The notes under the pieces: model-generated
The model's input: the letters and a program-made list of their open reading frames with translations, nothing else
Databases searched by the model: none
What the model was told of the DNA's origin: nothing
NCBI GenBank assembly: GCA_013146195.2
Contig: CM028377.1
Location: forward strand, 106,370,094-106,434,093
DNA: 64,000 bases
Direction of reading: 5' to 3'
From: Codonopsis lanceolata
Taxonomy: Eukaryota > Streptophyta > Magnoliopsida > Asterales > Campanulaceae
Program-made: the position numbers and the translations under genes
Part shown: positions 58,821-64,000 of the stretch, piece by piece
Layout of the letters: each line of letters opens with the position of its first letter
Numbering within the stretch: the stretch's first letter is position 1

Positions 58821-59349
58821 TTTGATGGTGACCAAACATTTCATGACGAGTTCATTTTTTTTTAAACGATGGTTTATACATTTTTTTTATAAGTGGTTTA
58901 AACAATTATAAGCATAAAAATTGTTAGAAATGCTTGTTTTTGCTCGATACTTGATTTTTTCACACCAATGTTAGAAAGTTTTTGGGAAAAAAAGTATATG
59001 AGACATGCTCATCAATGCATGCAAATGAGTAAGGAAGAAGAGGGTATATATGTTTATTTATTTTTTTATTTTTTTTGAGGGGGGGGGGTGGTTCTAGCTA
59101 GAGGATTCATGTTATATGAAAAGCAAGGAGGGTCTACTTAGAAACATGAAGGGTACTTTGACCTTTTTTATTGAAGGTATTTTTGTCATTAAGGAAAAAT
59201 TGGAAAGGGGGGTTTACTTATACATTTTGGGAGTCTGAATACCCCACCCAATATAATCTTATATATTAATGGACTAGCTTTACACTAGTTCTTTAAAAGT
59301 TCAGATATACAAAGTAAACACCCCATTGCCTCCTTTCCAAAAAAGTAAC

Positions 59350-59465
59350 ATGTTATTGTACTTTCCAGATTCTCCAAAGAAAGAAGGTAGACAAGAAAAA
59401 CAGATACAAAGAGATGAGGAAGAACAAGGTGAAACGATGAGAAGAGGAAGAGGGAGAGAGAGAGA

Positions 59466-59527
<62 letters not shown>

Positions 59528-59563
59528 TTATTGTACTTTCTAGATTCTCGAACGAAAGAGGGT
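59350..59563. repeat. Long (GA)n tract between two direct repeats
   Basis: A (GA)n tract of about 75 bp at 59450-59524 is flanked by two copies of 'tgttattgtactttccagat' and following bases (59350-59387 and 59526-59563), which are about 85-90% alike. Open frames through it are artefacts of the repeat. Confidence 0.85.
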
Positions 59564-59640
59564 AGCCATTACAACGCACCTTCAGTTCCCAATTCTTTAG
59601 TGAACACCTTTTAACCTGGAACTACTGCGATCAAAAGACG

Positions 59641-60985
59641 CCAGCCTTGATCGCATTAGGCATATGTAGCACGGGGGCAGCTAATATAGGGAGTTGAGTG
59701 TAACATAGTGCATGTACCACATGTAACAGACGCAGAACAAAGAAACCTTCTCCAGAAAGGTCAACCATTATCTTGCTTTTCCCTGCAGTGGCAAAAAGAA
59801 AAACTTAGCATTCTGCCTTCTACACCTCTGTGGAGATAAAGAGCTAAGATAAGAAACAAAACACCATGAGTGCACAATTGTACAATAATGCGAAAGACCA
59901 AGAATAGTGTAGGATTATCAAAATATTGAGACTAGAACGGTCAATGGGATAAACTGCGAAAATTTAATGCCAGTTTCTCACCTTTTACACATCTGATGCC
60001 AAATCCCTAGAGGGACCACAGGGTTAGTGTAGGATTATCGAAATATTGAGACTAGAACGGTCAACAAGATAAACTGTGAAAAAGTAATGCCAGCCTTGAT
60101 CGCATTAGGCATATGTAGCACGGGGGCAGCTAATATAGGGAGTTGAGTGTAACATAGTGCATGTACCACATGTAACAGACGCAGAACAAAGAAACCTTCT
60201 CCAGAAAGGTCAACCATTATCTTGCTTTTCCCTGCAGTGGCAAAAAGAAAAACTTAGCATTCTGCCTTCTACACCTCTGTGGAGATAAAGAGCTAAGATA
60301 AGAAACAAACACCATGAGTGCACAATTGTACAATAATGCGAAAGACCAAGAATAGTGTAGGATTATCAAAATATTGAGACTAGAACGGTCAATGGGATAA
60401 ACTGCGAAAATTTAATGCCAGTTTCTCACCTTTTACACATCTGATGCCAAATCCCTAGAGGGACCACAGGGTTAGTGTAGGATTATCGAAATATTGAGAC
60501 TAGAACGGTCAACAAGATAAACTGTGAAAAGTAATGCCAGCCTTGATCGCATTAGGCATATGTAGCACGGGGGCAGCTAATATAGGGAGTTGAGTGTAAC
60601 ATAGTGCATGTACCACATGTAACAGACGCAGAACAAAGAAACCTTCTCCAGAAAGGTCAACCATTATCTTGCTTTTCCCTGCAGTGGCAAAAAGAAAAAC
60701 TTAGCATTCTGCCTTCTACACCTCTGTGGAGATAAAGAGCTAAGATAAGAAACAAAACACCATGAGTGCACAATTGTACAATAATGCGAAAGACCAAGAA
60801 TAGTGTAGGATTATCAAAATATTGAGACTAGAACGGTCAATGGGATAAACTGCGAAAATTTAATGCCAGTTTCTCACCTTTTACACATCTGATGCCAAAT
60901 CCCTAGAGGGACCACAGGGTTAGTGTAGGATTATCAAAATATTGAGACTAGAACGGTCAACAAGATAAACTGTGAAAAAGTAATG
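59641..60985. repeat. Three tandem copies of a 449-bp unit
   Basis: Units start at 59641, 60090 and 60537 (lengths 449, 447 and 449) and differ by only a few bases. Each unit also has an inner half-repeat: 'agtgtaggattatc' to 'taatgccag' occurs twice. A worn partial fourth copy follows to about 61030. The - strand has splice-like signals in each unit (a pyrimidine-rich 'tttttgccactgcag' acceptor and 'gtgtaaaaggtgag' donor), but no frame I recognise. Confidence 0.95.
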
Positions 60986-60989
60986 CCAG

Positions 60990-61748
60990 TTTCTCATCTT
61001 TTACACCTCTGGTGCAAATCCCTTGAGGAGCCACAGGATTAGAGTTGGATATCCAAGAAAGTGAACCTTGTCATCCCTGGGTAGACTGAGTGCTAAGTGG
61101 ACAAGAGAAAGTCTTGGGGAATTGAGCTCTAATAAAGTGAGAAAGGCAGGTTAATTCAATAATAGCGTGTCCAGAAAATATGTTAAAACATCATACACCT
61201 TGTTGGAACCTCTATGTAGGAGCCTCAGCTTTGATACCAATTCGTCACTCAATTCATATTGTGGTACTCAAGTCTTTGCTTGCATGAGTTCCCCCAATAT
61301 GCAAGTGAAGAATGCAGTCAATGCATCCTATTAACTCATGTTTGTGCAAACATGCAGAGTCAGTTTCTAATGTCTCTCCATATGCAACTGCAGCTCCATG
61401 GAGAGGGGATGTTAAACATGGTTTTTAAGTATTGGTCGTGAGGTGACACAAGTGAAGCTTGCCCCAATAGGAGATTAAAGGAGAGGAAATCACCAAACAC
61501 GGTTTGGACACATACAACGTAGATAACCAAGGACACCTCTTCGGAAGTGTGATAGTATGACTATCAACAAGAAGACCAACGGTAGGGCTATACGCTAACA
61601 TGTACAATCGTTATATAGAAGGCTAGGTGTGAAGGCGACTTGCCTTATAATCTTACATTGGACCGTATGGAATGGCAAAAAAGTATTCATGTAGACTGGG
61701 ACAAAGACCGAGGTGAGTTGATTAGAGTTGGGTGACACAAGTAACAGT
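60990..61748. other. Intergenic, worn repeat sequence
   Basis: On the - strand 61239-61228 reads TGGTATCAAAGC, like the primer-binding site of some plant copia elements, and TGTTAGCG starts at 61602, like an LTR edge. The putative LTR does not end in CA, so no element is called. 'ggtgacacaagt' occurs at about 61442 and 61731. Confidence 0.3.
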
Positions 61749-61754
61749 TACCAA

Positions 61755-61854
61755 ATGCCTACATTTGTTTGTCTTGTATTCTCCCTGTGAACAAGGATGC
61801 GTCACCTTTTTTGGCGCCTGTTAATATATTCTTACTCTTACTTATCAAAAAATT
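61755..61854 (+). mobile_element. LINE 3' tail
   Basis: Only the 3' end signature is present: 'tgtattctccctgtgaaca', the stem at 61799-61817 (GCGTCA...TGGCGC, one G-T pair) and 'cttacttatcaaaaaatt'. 'atcaccaaaca' follows at 61855-61865 and also occurs at 61489-61499; if this is a target-site duplication the insert would include non-LINE sequence, so it is doubtful. Confidence 0.75.
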
Positions 61855-61865
61855 ATCACCAAACA

Positions 61866-62886
61866 GCATTAAGTCACTAAAATTCTTGTAACTGAAAGTG
61901 TAATAAAGACCAAGAGCACCAAAGTGGGAACACCTGTGGAAAGGGAAACAGAGTCAAAAAGAAAAGATCCACACACTCTTATGTACAGTAAGCATTCATA
62001 CAAAATGACCCCCAGAAAGCCACAAAGACTCAAATGATCCCGAGTAGCTCTTTGTAACAAAAAAGGACCAGGCTCAGCATCAATGCCATCAGCCTATCCC
62101 TCTATCCTATTTATCGTGTTAACATCTTTCAGCATTCTGCTTAGCCAGTCCAAAATAATAAAAAAATAATAATGATTCTGGTTGATTGTTTTTCACATCT
62201 TGTCTACATAGTCTTTGGAGTTGCTTCATCCCTCTTCTTCATATTCACTTGGGATATGAATGGCTGTAGTAATAACTGATAGGATTTTTTTTTTTTTTTT
62301 TGAAAGTTGCAAGACTTGACACAGATAGTATCAGATGATACAGATAGGAGACTATCAATTGGATGTCTGTGACCATTTTGTTTCAAATCATGCCTTTTTC
62401 CGTGACAAAATGTTAGGTGCACATGAATTGAAGTTTCTTGCTAGCAGTGTGTGATGGTGCTACAAAATGATATTGGCTCATCTCTTAAGTCCCTGAGGTT
62501 GAGGATGGCATACTTGGTATGTCCAATAGCCCAGTAAATAAGCATATAAGATAACTTTATCCCCCCCCCCAAAAAAAAGGACAAACATCACACAACTTTG
62601 CCACGGTCGATATCTTACCTATTCTCCCTAGTTGCTGCATTCCATCAGCAGTTCAACCCATTCGGATACTGTCACCTCTATCATGAAAATTAGCAAGCAT
62701 TCTCATTGTTCAACAACATCAATTCTGCCAAATGGCTCCTCACCTTAAAGCAGGCAAAGAAATCGATTGAATCAAACCACTAGCTTCCTTGTCAAAAAGA
62801 ATCAAACCACTAGTGGACTAGCCTCCTAGTTTCACTTTTGAAGTCCTAATCCATAAGTCCAATCGTTCTCTACTTCTCTCTCAAGT
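61866..62886. other. Intergenic, no gene recognised
   Basis: T-run at 62285-62301 and C-run at 62562-62571. No gene or element seen. Confidence 0.4.
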
Positions 62887-62887
62887 A

Positions 62888-63182
62888 TTCCCTCCGTCTC
62901 AATGAAGCGTCTCATACTCTCATTTGAAACATCAAACTTTTTAATATATTTTTATGTATTTTCTTTAATTTGCACTAAAGTTATTTCTTTTTTGAGTTTT
63001 TTTATTTATTGAGACATGGGAAATATCATGTTTTTGAAGAGAGAATGATATATATTTTTTATAGGTGATGAGAGAATGATTGAAAAACTAATGTAACTTT
63101 ATGGCTTGAAAGTTAGAAAAGGGACTGCTTGTTGGGGTCAAGTTAAAATGGAAGGTAGGACTCTTTTTTTGGGACAGGGAAT
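62888..63182. mobile_element. Stowaway-type MITE, diverged
   Basis: The left end TTCCCTCCGTCTCAATGAAG and the right end (reverse complement TTCCCTGTCCCAAAAAAAGA) lie beside TA-like bases. The inner words 'catactctcatttgaaacat' and 'gttaaaatggaaggtaggac' pair only weakly. Confidence 0.6.
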
Positions 63183-63183
63183 A

Positions 63184-64000
63184 ATAGCTGAAAGAGAAAA
63201 AAGAGCAAGTTAATAACCCAATGGATCCATCATAATCCTTCTATCATGATCATTCAGGTGCTATTAGCCAACCTCATTGCTATCATGACCACTTCCACAT
63301 CCAGGACAACCAGCAAAAAACACCCAATGACACCAGGTGTCGGCCTCACCTGTGATAACATTATAACAACTCATAGTGCTGTGATCATCATCACAGCCTC
63401 AATGTCTGCATGCCCTATCTTAATCGGCACCACACCAGCAACATCATAATGCCAACATTACTTCACATCTCTAATTGTCTATCATTATTCATCACAAATA
63501 TCATTCTCACTCTATAGTAGTGTATGCAAAAAGTAATTTAAGAAAGCATGCATAAGCAAGAAAGAGGTGAAGAATGTAAGCAGCAAAGTCTAAATATGAA
63601 TTCCAGAAAACCAATCTTGCAGAATCTACCCCATATTATTCTACACGATCAAACTGCCTATATAAAGCACAACCATCACCGTTACAAGACAATAGCTGCA
63701 ATGCACACACACTCAGATACTTGTTCCGAAGAATAGGAAGCATGCAAAGCATGGAGCCAACAGAAAAAAAGTAGATTGTTTAGACAACTAAATATCTACA
63801 TGGAAACTAGCTAGAATATGATCAGTATATGGATCCAAAGCTACAAAATTGCGCATATAAGATAACACCAATATATCAAATTGCACTAGTTTAGAACCAT
63901 TGCACAGGGTTGATAAAAAGAAGCCAGAAAATGCAATAAATAAAAACCTACTTCTCTTATGACGTGATTAGAGGCCTTGGCCTCTCATAACCATTTTCCA
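63184..64000. other. Right edge of the window, no gene established
   Basis: This is AT-rich sequence with short unconvincing frames. The last 45 bases could read on the - strand as the end of a coding exon, 'ENGYERPRPLITS' then stop, but it is too short to support. Confidence 0.35.

Noticed and set aside
58525..58865. Repeat peptides on both strands in the 33-bp minisatellite
   Set aside because: They are open only because the period is a multiple of three; no codon signal, splice site or known family.
59301..59579. Frames with Leu-Ser or Arg-Glu dipeptide runs
   Set aside because: They are translations of the (GA)n/(CT)n microsatellite.
60035..60217. 60-residue frame 'MVDLSGEGFFVL...' on the - strand in the triplicated unit
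   Set aside because: It has no recognisable family, and the splice-like signals suggest at most a short exon. It is kept as a finding, not as a gene.
61228..61602. Copia-like solo LTR on the - strand with a primer-binding-site-like word
   Set aside because: The inner edge does not end in CA, there is no second LTR and no flanking 5-bp duplication was found.
63956..64000. Possible C-terminal exon on the - strand at the window edge ('ENGYERPRPLITS', stop)
   Set aside because: Fourteen codons at the edge are too few to support a gene.
1..64000. tRNA and rRNA genes, organelle insertions
   Set aside because: I saw no cloverleaf with intact boxes other than SINE heads and no stretch I recognise as chloroplast or rRNA; a tRNA scan would be decisive.

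Overview
This is a flowering-plant nuclear window, most likely eudicot. It has spliced genes with GT-AG introns, Stowaway and hAT-type MITEs, plant L1-type LINEs with a C-terminal zf-RVT zinc finger, tRNA-type SINEs and GA/CT-rich 5' leaders. I cannot name the species from the sequence. There is no operon, CRISPR array, rRNA or recognisable tRNA gene.

Three host genes are supported. (1) Nicastrin, the gamma-secretase subunit, is on the + strand at 3911-33013 in 16 exons. The exons join without a frame break into 665 codons, spread over 29 kb because the introns, chiefly the 9.8 kb intron 1, are full of transposons. (2) The 75-kDa Fe-S subunit of mitochondrial complex I (NDUFS1) is on the + strand at 38273-51541. 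Its five exons join into 743 codons and keep the N1b, N5 and N4 cluster ligands. (3) A small intronless secreted proline-rich protein of 124 residues is on the - strand at 53875-54249, with a well-placed TATA box. The three genes show no functional link; the layout is ordinary gene space with heavy intron expansion.

The rest is mobile DNA and repeats. At 275-2945 (-) lies a decayed Mutator-like transposon with FAR1-type, DDE transposase, SWIM and OTU-protease remnants. Twelve pieces of L1-type LINE, all 5'-truncated and on both strands, sit mostly inside introns; two have exact target-site duplications of 19 and 17 bp. Two SINE families are present, one sharing its 3' end with the LINEs. There are at least nine Stowaway-type MITEs (three carry a nested insertion), three hAT-like or hAT-style elements, a 1.45-kb Mutator-like element with ~165-190 bp terminal repeats inside a nicastrin intron, and a cluster of related inverted-repeat elements between the two large genes. 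Tandem repeats include a 449-bp unit in three near-identical copies (59641-60985), a 33-bp minisatellite and a 167-bp triplication.

I found no convincing new biological system. The most useful leads are the shared, foldable 3' end of the LINEs and its likeness to a SINE tail, the OTU-bearing Mutator element, the possible gene-fragment-carrying Mutator element at 30282-31731, and the fresh 449-bp triplication with splice-like signals on the - strand.
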